A stretch of DNA of 64,000 nt, taken from the NCBI GenBank assembly GCA_021209875.1, contig JAGYVD010000005.1, positions 2,480,001 through 2,544,000 on the forward strand, in the 5' to 3' direction. The notes beneath the pieces were generated by a model. That model made no database searches and was not told where the DNA came from. It was given only the letters and a program-made list of their open reading frames with translations. A program made the position numbers and the translations under genes. Positions 22,889-36,061 of this stretch are shown piece by piece; position 1 is the first letter of the stretch; the number at the start of each line of letters is the position of its first letter. This DNA is from Rosellinia necatrix (Eukaryota; Ascomycota; Sordariomycetes; Xylariales; Xylariaceae).

Positions 22889-25800
22889 TCAGGGGTCCGT
22901 CAGGAGCTTCGGGAACAACCATACGCCCCCGTCGCCGTCTACGCCTTTCAAGTACTGAACCAGGAACGGGTTCATTCCCGCTCTGGCAAGAGCATCGACC
23001 CAACCCTGGAAGCTCATCACGGATGGGGTCTCGCCGATGATGCCCTCCAGATACTTCCGAAGGTGTTCAACGCCGATGACCGTATCGCCGTTCTCGTAGA
23101 CGTAGCGAATGTCGCATCCGCTGCCGTCTCGGCCCTCTCTGCCCTCTTGCATCGACCCGGCCACTTCTCCCACTACCTTCCTCGCTACTGTGTCCACGCC
23201 GACAAAATCCAGATATCCCGACCACCCCCTAGCGTCCGGGACTGCCTTGGCCACCCCGGCGAACCGCATCACATTTCCTAACAGGTCCGTCCCGCTCGCG
23301 CCCTCTCCCGTAATGCTCGTGGGGCGGTGCACTACGACGGGGAGGCCGAATTTCTCGCTTACGCGCTCGAGGAATCTCTCGCTCGCCCATTTGCTGGACT
23401 TGTATCCGAAGCCGTTGAGCTGGCCGATGACGGGCGGGAAGGCCGCCACCGAGGCGGCGCCCCACGCGGGCGCCCTCGTGAGTTGCGTGACACTCGCCGT
23501 AGATATATAGTGTAGCGGCAATCGGTACGGTATGCTCAGGCGTGCGAGTTCCCGCGTCGAGGCGAGGTTGGTGTGCCGGAGAGTGTGGTACGACTCGAGG
23601 AAAGAGACGTTAGCTCCGCAGTGCACAACGGCAGAGGCCTCGGAGAAGATGGCTGTCGCGGCGTGGTCCGGTAGCCCGAGCTGCTTCAGGCGGAGATCAC
23701 CGTGATGCACCGTTACCTTCGTGTTCGCGAAAAGACCATGCAGGCTTCTCGGAGCCTTTCGCACTGCAATGCAGTGGATCTTTGAGACTGTAGAATCCAA
23801 AACCAACTGACCCAGTATCCTCTGCCCAAGAAATCCCGTCGAACCCGTAAGTATGATAACGGAGCTGTGCTGACCTGGTTGTCGCCTCTGCCGGTGTTCA
23901 CTCTGCGGCAGAGACGCGAAGTCGTCACGGACGGCGGTCTCCTTCTCCCAATCTATCGTCTCCGGAGCTGCTCTCGAGTTCCAGCTGGGTTGATCTCGCA
24001 GCAAAGCCGCCATCTGCCCAATTGTGCTGGCCCCGAAAAGCTTCATGATCGGGATAGATATGTTCAATCTCTCCCGAATGAGTGACTGAAGAGTTAGGAG
24101 TGAGAGAGAGTTGCCACCCACGACAAAAAAATCAGCATCATGATCTCTGATCCTGCTTACGCGGACAATATCTGCGGGAAGCGCCTCCTCCCAGAGTGAG
24201 CATAGCATATTCTCAAATTCGTCAAGCATAGAATCACGTTGATCATACCCTGGCATGCGGTTAGGTTCGGCAAGGGGTATGTGGTCGACGGCCAGCCTGT
24301 CTATTTTGTTAGATATCGTCATCGGCAGCGCGCCAACGGTGATTGCAATAGATGGTCGCATGATTTGGGGTAAGGGAAGATCCCGGATGAGTCGTTCTAT
24401 GAAAGTGTCACGATCTGAATCCGAATCTTCTGCATTTTCTGGTTGTCTATCACTCATGACAAGAAATGCCACCAAGAACCCTCTCGTTGACACTGAGTCC
24501 GCGCGATGAGACACGACCGCCTGATATATTCGATGGGACGTCGCCATAATGGTGGCCTCGATATCCTGCAGATCGATTCTCACGCCGCCCATTTTGATTT
24601 GGGTGCTATCCGCCATACGACCATGCAAAACGAGGCGGCCCTGAGAGTCGAATCGGCCGCGATCGCCAGAAGCATGAGCCGAGACCCATCCATTCGCGAC
24701 AAACGAAGCAGAAGCTTGATTGTCGTGCATGAATGTTGATGCCGCATGCTTATTATTCTTAAAGTAGCCCTCTGCAACTCCTACCCCTCCAATCAAAATC
24801 TGACCAGGCACGCCGATTGGAAGAGGTTTCAAATCGGCGTCGACTATACATATAGAATAGTTAGGGAGGACTGACAAACCATCCCCAAACTCGGATGGAG
24901 ATAGGGAGGGCAAGATGAGCTGGTCCGCACACCCAATTGTCGTTTCTGAGGGGCCGTAGACATTAACCAGGCGTATATCTGGGCGACAAAGGGAAGTAAA
25001 GGCTTGCACGAGAGGGCTGGTGACAGCTTCCCCCGCAGTGATCGCCGTGCGCCACTGTGAGTCTCGCAGGAAACGTCCGTTATCATGGCGAAGCCAAGCA
25101 AAATACTCGGTAGGGGTCGCGATGGTGAATGTGACGCCTACCCGAACTATTAAACTGCAAATGGCCGCAGGGTCACGCCGCTGCTCTTCGGAAATAATCG
25201 CGAGCGTACCTCCATAACAAACACAAATGAGGATCTGGGCAATGGACAAATCAAAGGCGTATGAAGACTGCTGGAGGACAGTTTCAGTCCCTAGCCCAAT
25301 GGACCAGCGAGGCGGACTGAATTCGCAGAAGTTCTTATAAGACGCATGCCGAATGATCGAGCCCTTCGGGATACCGGTGGTTCCACTCGTGTACGTTATA
25401 ATAGCGGCATCGGTGGCTTTTGCTTGATTCAGGGGTAATTCGCAACCTTCGCCGCCCGAGAGAACATCTGGGACCTGCACTATTGAGGCTTGTGTATTCT
25501 GCAAAAAACCTTGTTCGGTGTGAGTTTTATAATCCACCATAATTACCTTTGGTTTGCAATCCTTGCATATCAGAAGCAGGCGATCCAATCCTGACCGTCG
25601 GTCAAGCGGGACGCAACAAGCTCCGGTTTGCAAGATCCCAAGAAAGGAACATACCCAATCCGGACCTGGCAGTTGGAAAATTCCAACTGAGTAGCCGCGC
25701 CCGACACCAAGACGCGTGAGGCCTGCTGCTATTTGGGTCGCCCGAGCGGACATCTCACAGTACGTTAGTTGATGCCCGGCGCCATCTGTCAAGGCAACCC

Positions 25801-28800
25801 TGTCTCGGAACATTTCGGTCATGTGGCGAATACGGTGGCAAATGGTTTGCGGCCATCGGCTATCGTTCTGCTCGGGGCCGCGTCCAACCCGCACCGCTTG
25901 CTGGATGTCGTCCTCCAAATACAGCGGCGGCAGTGCCAGTCGTGTCGTCGGGTTCGCCACAAATGCCCGCAGAAGGCATAAGTAGCTTCGATGCAATACG
26001 CCCGCATCCTCTGCTGTGTATATGTTACTGTTTACTATTAAAGATAAGGACGTCTCGTCGCGCCTGCTTTCCACGATGTCTAGACTAACATCGTATCCTG
26101 TTTCGCCACCTGATACGAGCTCGCCCGAGGCTTCACACCCACACAAAGTCTGCGCCCCCGACTTAAATTGTTGATAGTTGAAAAAGGCCTGGAATAGTGG
26201 TGAATGAGACCGAGACCGTGGAACGTTTAGCTTAGATAGAAGCACGTCAATGGGGATACGCGAATGAGCGAAGGCTGCGTCGGTAGTATGCTTGACGTCT
26301 CGTAGTAGATCCACAAAAGAGTGCTCCCGTCGCTGACAAAAATGGATGGGAAGGAGATTCAAGAATAAACCGAGGCTGCGTAAGATGCTGACATCTTTGC
26401 GGTTACTGTCGGCAATACCCACGCAGATGTCATCGCTTCGAAAATCGGTCTGGCGAGCTAAGAGCACACCAAAGACTGTCAGGTAGAAGTGAAAGGGCAA
26501 GATTCCCAACCGGTGACTGCATTCATGAACCTGGGCCTTTGTAATGGCATCTAGATGGAGTTTGATGGAGTTCGACGCATACTGCGTTGTCTCTGGCCGT
26601 GTGGGCTTGCGAGATAAGCTCATAAGGGGCAACGAGGGTGGGAGAACCGCAAACCGATCGAGCCAGTATTGCAAGTCTTCTTGCCAATCGCCTCGCTTAA
26701 AGTGCTGCAGCTGTTTCAGCGTATAATCGGGGTACTGCAATATGTCGGCGCCGGCAGTGTCTAACGTGCCATTGTATGCGCTTTCCAAATCAGAAAAGAA
26801 TATCTGGTTTCCAGTGCCGTCGAGAGCAATGTGGTGGTAGCCAAGGATTAGCACATGACGATCTTTGGGCAGCGTCACAAGTTTCAAACGCACTGACTGA
26901 CCCGCAGGAAGATCAAAATGGTGGCGGCGCATTTCTTGTATTGCGTCCTCAACCTGGTCGTTTCCCGCCGCTATCTCGTGTTCGAGATGTAGGCGTGAAT
27001 GTGGCAACACACCTTGCATGGGCTGTTTAGTGGCATCATCGACATAGAAAGCAGTGCGGACGGCTTCGTGCCGCTGTCCCACGGCCACTAGTGCCCGAGA
27101 AAGTCTTGTGTAATCGAGAGAGCCACAAAGCTGCACAACCGTCGTGACATTAAAAGCAGCTTGGTTCTCAACGGCGAACTTTAAGAACCAGAACCTAGTT
27201 TGAGCAAATGACATGGGAGCCGATCGTTCAAATTTCATGTTAGATGAAATTCCTAGAAAGCTCTCATTTGAAATCGTTGATAATGAAGGATTTTCCAGTA
27301 TCACTGTGGGGGGTGTTGAACCATCAACAAGAATTTCAGGTTCCGAAAGAGGGGTGACAACGTCAGCCTCCGAACTGTCGAGGCCAGACGGCGATCCAAT
27401 TACGGCGATTGTGTCTTCGTTGAAAGATGGATCGGTACCGTGAGCTTGGGCATGCTCTGAAGCTTCGTTTTCGCTGCCATCAACAACAAGGTTGAGTTTG
27501 GGAATTTTATCTGGAGTCAATATGTCTTTGACTGCTCTGATCAGGTCACCAATTGAAATAAAGTTGAGAATTTTCATAACCGACAAGTCGACACCAAGGT
27601 CCTTGGCTAACCATGACTGAAATTCGACTGCAACTAACGAATCAATGCCCAGCTGGTCCGGGCTCAGGTGCATGCCAGACGATCTTTCAAGTTTGACTCT
27701 AAGGACCGCCTCTAACTTAGTCAGGACACCATCTATGTCACCTATCAGTCACTCAAAAGCATATAGAGAAGAGTCACTCGGTCTGTGCTCACCTTTGATG
27801 ATATCTAACGCTTCCTCGTCGGTACGGGCTTTATGAAGTGCCTTCATCACATCATTATGTCGAGGCCTTATGCCTCTGATAGTCGGATCGGTCTTGGTCT
27901 TAAACACCTGATGCTGAAAGATTGGATTATTCGCGAATGAGACCCCCTTAACCTCACCCACCCGCAGACCAGAAGAAATCTCCAGACTATCTTCTGACCC
28001 TAGACGTCCCGCTAGCACAGCTTCGGAGAACAGCTCGTGAAACGCTTGTTCAGACTGAAAGTCAAACCCAGCCTTTATCAACGCTGACTGCTTCCCAAGC
28101 GCAAGCTGTCTCGAGATGTAACCCTCTCCAACGATACCGCCCATGTTAATCACGGAAGCGACAAGACCGCGTTTGCGCCTGCGGGCGGCGAGGCTGGCCA
28201 TGAACGCATTGGCTGCAGAGTATGCGCTCTGCCCAGGGTTGCCCGCCACATAGGCCAATGACGAGAAAAATATGAAAAATTCAAGCCTGTTGTCGGAGAA
28301 CAGCTCGTCCAGATGAAGGCTGCCATCAACTTTGGGCGCCAGCGTCTCGCGCAGCTGCGAATAAGATAGGTCCGGGAGCACAGCATCACGGAGAACCATA
28401 GCGCCTTGGGCTACGCCGACTATAGGGGGCATAGAAGTCGTGATTCTGTTGTGAAGAGCTTGGAGTGAGTCCTGATTGGTGATGTCGCTTTGGTAGGAGG
28501 TTAGCTCGATATGGTTGGATCAAAATAGGGGTTGAGGGGATGGGTGGTAGTTGTCACTTACTTTTCAAACACGCGCACAACGCATCCCCGAGATGCCATC
28601 AGTCGGATCCAGCCTTCGTCTACTCGAGGGTGGCGGCTTGAGAGTGCGATGTACGCGGCACCTCTGTCGGCCATAAATTCGCAAAGCCCAGGCCCCAGGC
28701 CGCCAGTCAAGCCAACCAACCAGTATGTCCGATCAGATCGAAAGGACAGTTGAGAACTGGCTGGTTGGATCTGGAGGCGAACTTTTTCGCTGGCCAGCCA

Positions 28801-31800
28801 AGACACAATTCCTTGCACGCCGGGTCCGGGGGCTTTGATGACACCGTTGATCTTCTCTGGCATGGTCAACTCATGGAGGTCGAAAGTTGGCACTGGTGAT
28901 AGGTCGACGGAATCAAAAATTGTCGCTGTACATGCGAGATACGCGGCTTGTAAGTGATCTGCGACAGCTCGAACGGCAGTTGGGCCGAAGTCCAGATCAG
29001 CGTCGTCCATAAGCAATTCACTCCGGCGAATCACCTTGCAGCCACGAGGCAGGCAATGGCGAAGTAGCTCCGAATCCTCCTCACGTTCAGCCATGTCGAC
29101 AAAGGTAAACAAACCGTTTGGGAGCATTTGTTGTATAGTCTGTAATGTTTCATACGGATGCACACGCGTCCACCCTCGCTTAAAATCGACATCCTTCGTA
29201 GTTACGAGAAGGAGCTGAATAGCTTTCTCGGAAGTTAATTGAAAAAGCGCATCGCCAAGCAACTCGTCAGGGTTGAATACAACAAGTCTCCGTGTAGGGA
29301 CAATTGTTCTTACTATAGTCTGGGCCAAGAGCCGCGCTTGTAGTAGCAAAAGTGCCTTGCGTTGGTCAGACCTTGGTGACAATGGGACGGACCAATCTAG
29401 GGGCGCACATATTTGAGACTCCAAACTCTTAGACAGCACCAAGACCTGTTGGCGGGTATCTATCCGCTCACCTACGGAAAGGAAAACACCATGTGTTCCG
29501 ATAAGAACTGCCTTCAACAAGGAATAGACAAGTCGAGTCTCACCACCGAAGGGACTTGTTGAAATCTGCGTCTCCTTCAGATTTACAACCCCTTTTTGAA
29601 TGCCAAGAAGATTTTGTTTAACACTAACTTCGTGGCTTATAAAACGCCTTGCCGAATTGTAGCGGTCATTTCTTATCACGCTTTGCCTCAGCCGCGGTAT
29701 CGAAACCACACCACCCCGAACGAATAACTCGGGCTCACGCTGCCATAAAAGGCCTCCGAGGCGATTCTCCTCCTCCCAGATACCGATAACTTCGAGCTTT
29801 AAGAGGCATTGGGCTACGATTTGCCACTCAAAAGGGTCACCTATATCGATGTCCAAGGTTTGAACGCGGAGATTGCTGGTCTCCAGTTTGGCGCTCCGTG
29901 CGAGCCCACGAAACATATTGCTATAAGGTCGGTCGTGCAAACAACCCCTAGAAACCCAAAGGATTGTCTTGCTTAGACGGAAAATCTTCCGAATGGCGCT
30001 AAAGTCTACTTCAGTTAAGCTCTGAAAGACTGGGACCTCGTCAGGCATCACGTCGAGCAAGCTTATGACGGTACCAGCAGCTGGTAGTTCTTGTGTCGCG
30101 ACGTCAGCCAGGGACACAAGTTGACGAACTACCTGGTAGTGTCTTTTAATCAACGTATAGAATTCTGCAGAAATAAGTTCTCCGCCACTAATGATGGTTA
30201 GGCACTTGAGTCCCAACCCCTGTGGCCCGGGCGTTATGGGATTACGTAGGAATTGGATTCTCTCATCCACCGCCTGGCAGACTAGGATAGTAAGTGGTGC
30301 TAGAAGCTCAGGGTCTGGCGGCGTAATTGCTTCAATCTTGGAAAAACCAGTCTCTTGCATCAGGGTTTCCCAAACCTTGACAGACACGCAAGGCGAAAGA
30401 TGGCGTCCGTCAGCTCGATCTCCTAGCCACCAGCCGGGGAAGCCTCCGAACAGCAGCCCGATGCGAAAGACATCCGTCTCGGTCAGCTCTAGCATAATGA
30501 GATAGCCTCCAGCTCGGAGGAGCGTCCGTAAATTGGCAAGCGATTGGGCAAGGTCGCTAGTAGCATGGAGGACTAAGGAGGCTATGACTAAATCGTACGA
30601 CCCTTCTACAAACCCCTGGTTTGTAACCGACTTTTCGATATCTAAGAGCTGAAATTTCATCTGGGACTCGAACTTGGCAAATTTAGTCGATGCACCCGGA
30701 AAAAAACCATTAGAAATATCAGTAAAAGTGAAGGACCGAAAGGCGCCGTCTAATCTGTTAAGAATCGCACCCGTGGCCGCACCGGTGCCCGCTCCGACTT
30801 CTAGGATGTCCATGTGAGCGAAACGGTGGCTCAACTGGGCCACAATATTTGTCATGGAATTCAAGTATTCAGGCATTCCAAGCCCGTGGCGGTAATAGTC
30901 ATCAAGCATGTTGTTACGAGTAAGAACCTCCCACATACTAGTCTGCCCTCTGTCATGAATGGAGCGTACAAGACCATCGTTGGCGGCGGCCATGAGTTTG
31001 AAGTCGATAACGGATGAAAATCTGGAGTGAAGATGTTTGTTAGTCACCGAGGTCGGGTAATATAAGACTCGAAACCTAGAAAAACATACCGTCGAAGAAT
31101 CCGGTCAATATCGCCCTCCGAATCTGCCATCCACTCAGGGTGCGTATACAGATACGTCCCATTCGCAAATTTGGCAATGCAAGAATCGACATACTCCAGC
31201 AGCCGCACATGATGCCACTGCAGGTCGTTCCGAGCACCTGGAGGGAATGCTTCACTTAGTCCTCGGAAATAGAAGTATGCGACCCGTTCAGCATTGGTTC
31301 TCCGGTCATGTTCCGTATTAAAACGAGCAGAATTAATAATGACTGGCGATCCCATTGGCATCTCGGGCTCCAAAATCATTTCAAAGAAATTCTTGGCGTC
31401 ATTGTCTGCCGTTGGTGGATTTACCGGTGTCGCATGGAGCCCCTGGATTTGCACCAGAGTGCGCCCTGCGACGTGTATATCGACGTGACCTACGAGGTCG
31501 GTCGATGGCGCGACTGAAGAGAAAAACGAGAGGTGCTCTGCTTTAGAGGTAGCCTGGCATGCCGCCAAATCGATGCGCAGTAGATCAACGCGGGTCGGCA
31601 TGTGTAAGGAGCGGAGCCGGCCATCTCCTGGACAGGAGTATGCAAGAAGCACACCCTGGATAGCTAGGTCTAGCGTCGCCGGGTGGACGACAAACATGGT
31701 TTGCTGGGGAACCAGGAGACTACCAGCTGAGGTGTTGATCCTCCGGCGGACTTCGGACAGTCCACGGAAGCAACCTTCATAACCGTAACCCAGCTCACGG

Positions 31801-34800
31801 GCCCAGTCATAGAAGGTTGATGGCTGTAGGTTCAGAACAGTGCGCCCAGGTGCTAGTTGGCGGGCTGGGGGGAGAGTGTCTCTCCCGGCCCCACCGCTCC
31901 CTTTTCTCCGGATGACAATAACTTCACCTGAGCAGTTCTCCACTAGTACAGTCGATTCTTTCATTGCATCCGAGCTGCTGGAGAATTGAAAGTTGGCACG
32001 AATATGGTGTTTATCTTCGTCTACTAGCTTGATGCATAGTACCAACTCCGCGCCCTCCACCCCCTCGGGGAACACCAAGGCCTTGCGAATCACGATGTCG
32101 CGAAACTCGACCAGGCGCACATCTTCACGATCGATCGGGAATGCTACCATAACGGCCTCTAGGCACGCACATATATATGCTGTCCCTGGAAGCAACACTT
32201 GGTCTTGAATACGATGGTCCGCCAACCACGGTATGTCGCGCATATTGAGGTGATTCCGGAACCGTAACTCGCCCTCCGCCTCATCCTCGCAGCGAGTTCC
32301 CAGCAGGGGGTGCGGGAAACTCGCACCATTGTGGTTTCTTAAAGCGCGAGCGCGACGAGTTTCGTGCCAGAAAATGCGATCATGATCCCACGCGTATTTC
32401 GGTAAGTTCTTCAACATTTTAAGAGGTTGCTGGATGAGCGCGCCAAGATCAATCACCATGCCATGCTTCCAGAGATTACCCAAAGCGGATGCAAAAGCCT
32501 CGGTATCGTTCTGCCCACGGATGAGAGTGGCTACGTAAGGAATTGACAGGCCAGTAGTTGCGGTGATGGTATCAGAGGCTGGAGTTCGGAGGGCCGGGTG
32601 CGGCCCGACTTCTAACACCGCGGCGAAAGGACCATGAGTCTGGAGAGCATATTGTACAGCCTGAGAAAATATAACAGGGTCTCTCATATTATCCCTCCAA
32701 TACTGGCCTCTAAGAACATCGAGGTTGAGCCCTTCCACATCCTCGCCCTTTACGCTTGATATCCATACTGGATGGTTTACACCAGGCTGCCGGGCTTGTA
32801 CTTGAACTCCGCAGTCTCGAATGGCCTGCAAGTATATGTCTGCAATTGGGGTCATATGGTGCGAATGATAGGCTTTATCAACTTTGACTAGCCGGGTAAA
32901 CTTATTCTCATCCTCGAAGATCTCCTGGGCATCTTGGATCGCGTCTGAGTCGCCTGACAGCGTTATACTGGTCGGAGAATTGATCGCCGCGATACATATA
33001 CGGCCTTGTAGTGACCGAAGGTTGCACAACTTGCTCGCATCTTCTAGTGTTGTTCCCACGGCCAACATCGCTCCTCCTGCGCACGCTCGGTCAAGAAACA
33101 ACCCTCTAAGATACGCTATGCGTATAGCATCCTCGGCTGAGAGGTACCCCGCAGCGTAAGCGGCAGCTATCTCTCCCGAAGAATGTCCAACGACCGCCGT
33201 AAATATGACTCCTGTAGCCCTAAGCAGCTGCACCAAAGCAATCTGAACGGCGGTGCAGAGAGGCTGAGAAAATGCGGCGTCGTTAATACGGGAGGCAGCC
33301 ACGTCCCGTAATAGCTCATCGCGGAGCGACCAGTCTGGCGCATGCTGGGCGAGCCTGTCCAATGCTGTCTGAAGCGATTGAAAACACGAGCCTACTAGCT
33401 TTGAGCTCTCAAGAAGATGGCGGCCCATGGATGCCCACTGTGCTCCTTGGCCGGTGAAGACTCCAAGGAGGCGTGGCCTCCCCGTCCCGTGCCCCTCGGT
33501 CGCGATTCTTGACGCTATTGTTACGCGTTCGCTCGCCCCGCCGAACCCCCCCTCAAGCTTTTCAGCTAACTCACTAGCACTCGAAGCGCAGAATGATGCC
33601 CTTACCGGGAGTCTAGATCGCCTAGCATTCAGCGTCCAAGCGAAATCCCACAGGCTGATGCCGTGGTTTTCGCGGAGAAAAGACGCATATGCAGCTAGGC
33701 TGGAGCGAAGAGAGGATTCAGAGGCGGCCGAAAAGTTAAATGGTGCTAGTGATATGCACTCCTCCTTGGCATCACCGTCTTGAGGGCTGCTTCGATTATG
33801 AGGCTGGCCAACAAAGCTTTCAATGATCGCGTGCGCGTTGGTCCCCCCAAACCCGAAGCTGTTGACACTGGCTCGCCTAGGACACCCAGCTGAAGTCTCG
33901 GGCCAATCTTTAGCCTCTAGCGGGATGCGAAGATTGGAACAGAAAGGCTGTACTCTGGGATTTAGTTCATCGAGAAGCATGTTCGGCGGCACCGTTCCGT
34001 GTTGTAGGGCCAGGGAGGCTTTCATGACGCCCAAAATCCCGGCACTTCCCTCCGTGTGCCCTAGAACGGTCTTGGCTGAACCGACCAGGAGAGACTCTTC
34101 CCCCTTCCCTAACGCACTCATAGATGTAGGGAAAAATACGGTGCTGATTGCTTCGGCCTCGATAGGGTCTCCAGTGGGAGTGCCGGTTCCATGACCTAAA
34201 TGTTGTCAGGCATATTGTCAGGCATGTTTGAGCGGATACAGGTGGACAGATAGTATAGCAGGGTAAATGAGGAGAACACCGAACTTACATTCAAAAAACT
34301 GCGGCCGGTCTTGTGGGTTCTCTAGAGAAAGTCCCGCCTTCTTGTATGTGTTTCGTATTAGGTTTACCTGAGCCTTGGGATTCGGCATCATGAGGCCTTT
34401 GGTTCGTCCGTCTTGGTTGACCCCTGTCTCACGTATAATGCATTCAACATCATCGCCGTCAGCTATTGCTCTAGAAAGAGTTTTCAGCACTAAAACTCCC
34501 AGCCCGTCTCCACGCCCATATCCGTCAGCCTTTGCATCCCACATGCGGCTCCGACCTGAGGGGCTTAGCATCCTTAGCTTGCTCGATACGACGTACTGCT
34601 CAGGTGCCAAAATGAGGTTGGCACCGGCGACCAGGGCACCGTCGATCTCTCCGGCACGCAGGCTAAGGACGGCTTGGTGAAGAGCAACCAGGCTCGAGGA
34701 ACAGGCCGTGTCGATGGTCATGGAAGGGCCGTTTAGGTCGAAGAAATAGGAAATTCGATTTGAGATGTTGTTTCTAGCCGTTCCAGATGCGAAATAGTCC

Positions 34801-35308
34801 GGGATGTTCAGAATATCTACGCCCAGAATTTTGGAGTATTCTTCAACCATGAGACCGACATAGACCCCCATATTGGACCCTCGGACCCCCTCCATCGGGA
34901 TACCGGCTGCTTCAAGAGCTTCATAGGCAATTTCGAGAAGTATTCGTTGTTGCGGATCCATTGCCGTAGCTTCTACTGATTTCACACCAAAAAAGGCAGC
35001 ATCAAATAGACGATGGTCTTCGTCCAAAAGGTAGGAATGCTGGACTAGAGTATTGATTAACAGGGATCCCGGGTGCATTTCGATTCTATCATGCTTTGGT
35101 GTGTCTCACCATTGCTTGTGCCGCTGTGGAGGCCATCAGGATGGTAGAACTTGGTCGCATTGAATCGTGTCGGTGGTATCGCAGACAAAACGTCTCGAGG
35201 ATATTTCAGTAATTCCCATAGTGCGTTCGGGGAGCTGGCTCCGCCTGCAAATCTACAGGCACTCCCGACAATAGCAATGGGTTCTTTTGGGTATTGAAGC
35301 TGGGACAT
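22889..35308 (-). CDS. Hybrid PKS-NRPS megasynthase, KS-MAT-DH-MT-KR-ACP-C-A-T-R (six exons, 4022 aa)
   Basis: Exons 35308-35110, 35044-34289, 34195-31090, 31021-28562, 28487-27793 and 27741-22889 join in frame to 4022 aa, the usual size of fungal PKS-NRPS enzymes. Visible sites are: KS Cys181 (DTACSSSL), His320 (CHGTGT) and His365 (LGHTEG); MAT Ser657 (GHSSGE); DH His979 ([12 protein letters not shown]) with the later LDLAIQ Asp; C-methyltransferase [12 protein letters not shown] at about 1427; KR nucleotide site TGGLG at about 2125 and [11 protein letters not shown] Ser2440 (GIDSL); C-domain HHIALDG (2708); A-domain [34 protein letters not shown] and SNKIDR; carrier Ser3617 (GGNSL); release domain TGSTGFLG (3704) with YKSSK (Tyr3852, Lys3856). 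There is no ER domain between MT and KR, so the trans-enoyl reductase at 46701-47795 is needed for full reduction. Product: a methylated polyketide fused to one amino acid. Confidence 0.93.
27742..27792 (-). other. Intron 5 of the PKS-NRPS gene, at the KR-ACP junction
   Basis: A 51-bp intron with donor GTGAGC, a branch-like GAGTGACTGAT and acceptor ATAG. Removing it joins the post-KR linker (EALDIIKG) to the ACP ([13 protein letters not shown]). This shows that the two large frames are one protein rather than separate PKS and NRPS genes. Confidence 0.85.
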
Positions 35309-36061
35309 GATAGTATTCTGGCTTAAGCTTTCAGACGGATCAAGCCAGATGAAGTGAGCACGAGAGGCATGCACCATCCTAGCAAAACGAGACGAATCGC
35401 GCGAAGCACTAATATTATGAGGTTTGGCATAATGCCTACAGGATCAGTATTACCCGAATGATAGCTAGCCGCAGGGGAGCACAAGGCGCATGTGCCGCCG
35501 TTTCGGTCCTTTTCTTACGTATCTACGTCCATACAGCTTTGTGTTCTCCGGTTGTAATGGCGATGCTATGTAGATCTTACTCCCTGCTCCTTTTTTCCCC
35601 TAAGTGCCGTGTGGTGAGAATATTAGCCAATCGCACCAAAGAGAAAAAGGCATCGGGCTGTAAGATTTGTGGCGACGGTAGCATCAAAGGAACAGGTGGT
35701 AGCGACGTGGTAGCGACGGGGTAGTAACAAGTTCGGCCGTGGGCAGAACCAATATGATTCACATGATTATCGCAGGATTGATCCTACTTTGATTAAGCAC
35801 TCACCTATAGTGATGGGGAAGTACGCAAGCAACAACCGTACAGCTACCATCTCAGCATTAGCTGGGACGCCGCGCGCCCTGCGGTGCAACCAACTCCCGG
35901 GCCCTAGCGGGCAATGGTTGGACGCGAGGAAGCTGACGTGAGGGGGATTGCCGTCTCTTCTGTTAGAGTAGGATCTGGCAGGGCTGAGTTCCAGATTATA
36001 AAGTATTCGCAACATCCATTCACATGTAAGCCCAGCCAAGGACCGGAGCTGCTGCGACAAC
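35309..36061. promoter_or_regulatory. Shared divergent promoter of the PKS-NRPS and its regulator
   Basis: This 753-bp interval separates the start codons of the PKS-NRPS (minus) and the AflR-like regulator (plus), so both must be driven from it. It contains a direct repeat GGTAGCGACG, twice within about 35695-35720. I searched by eye for TCG-N5-CGA (the AflR-type site) and found none. No TATA box is obvious. Confidence 0.5.
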
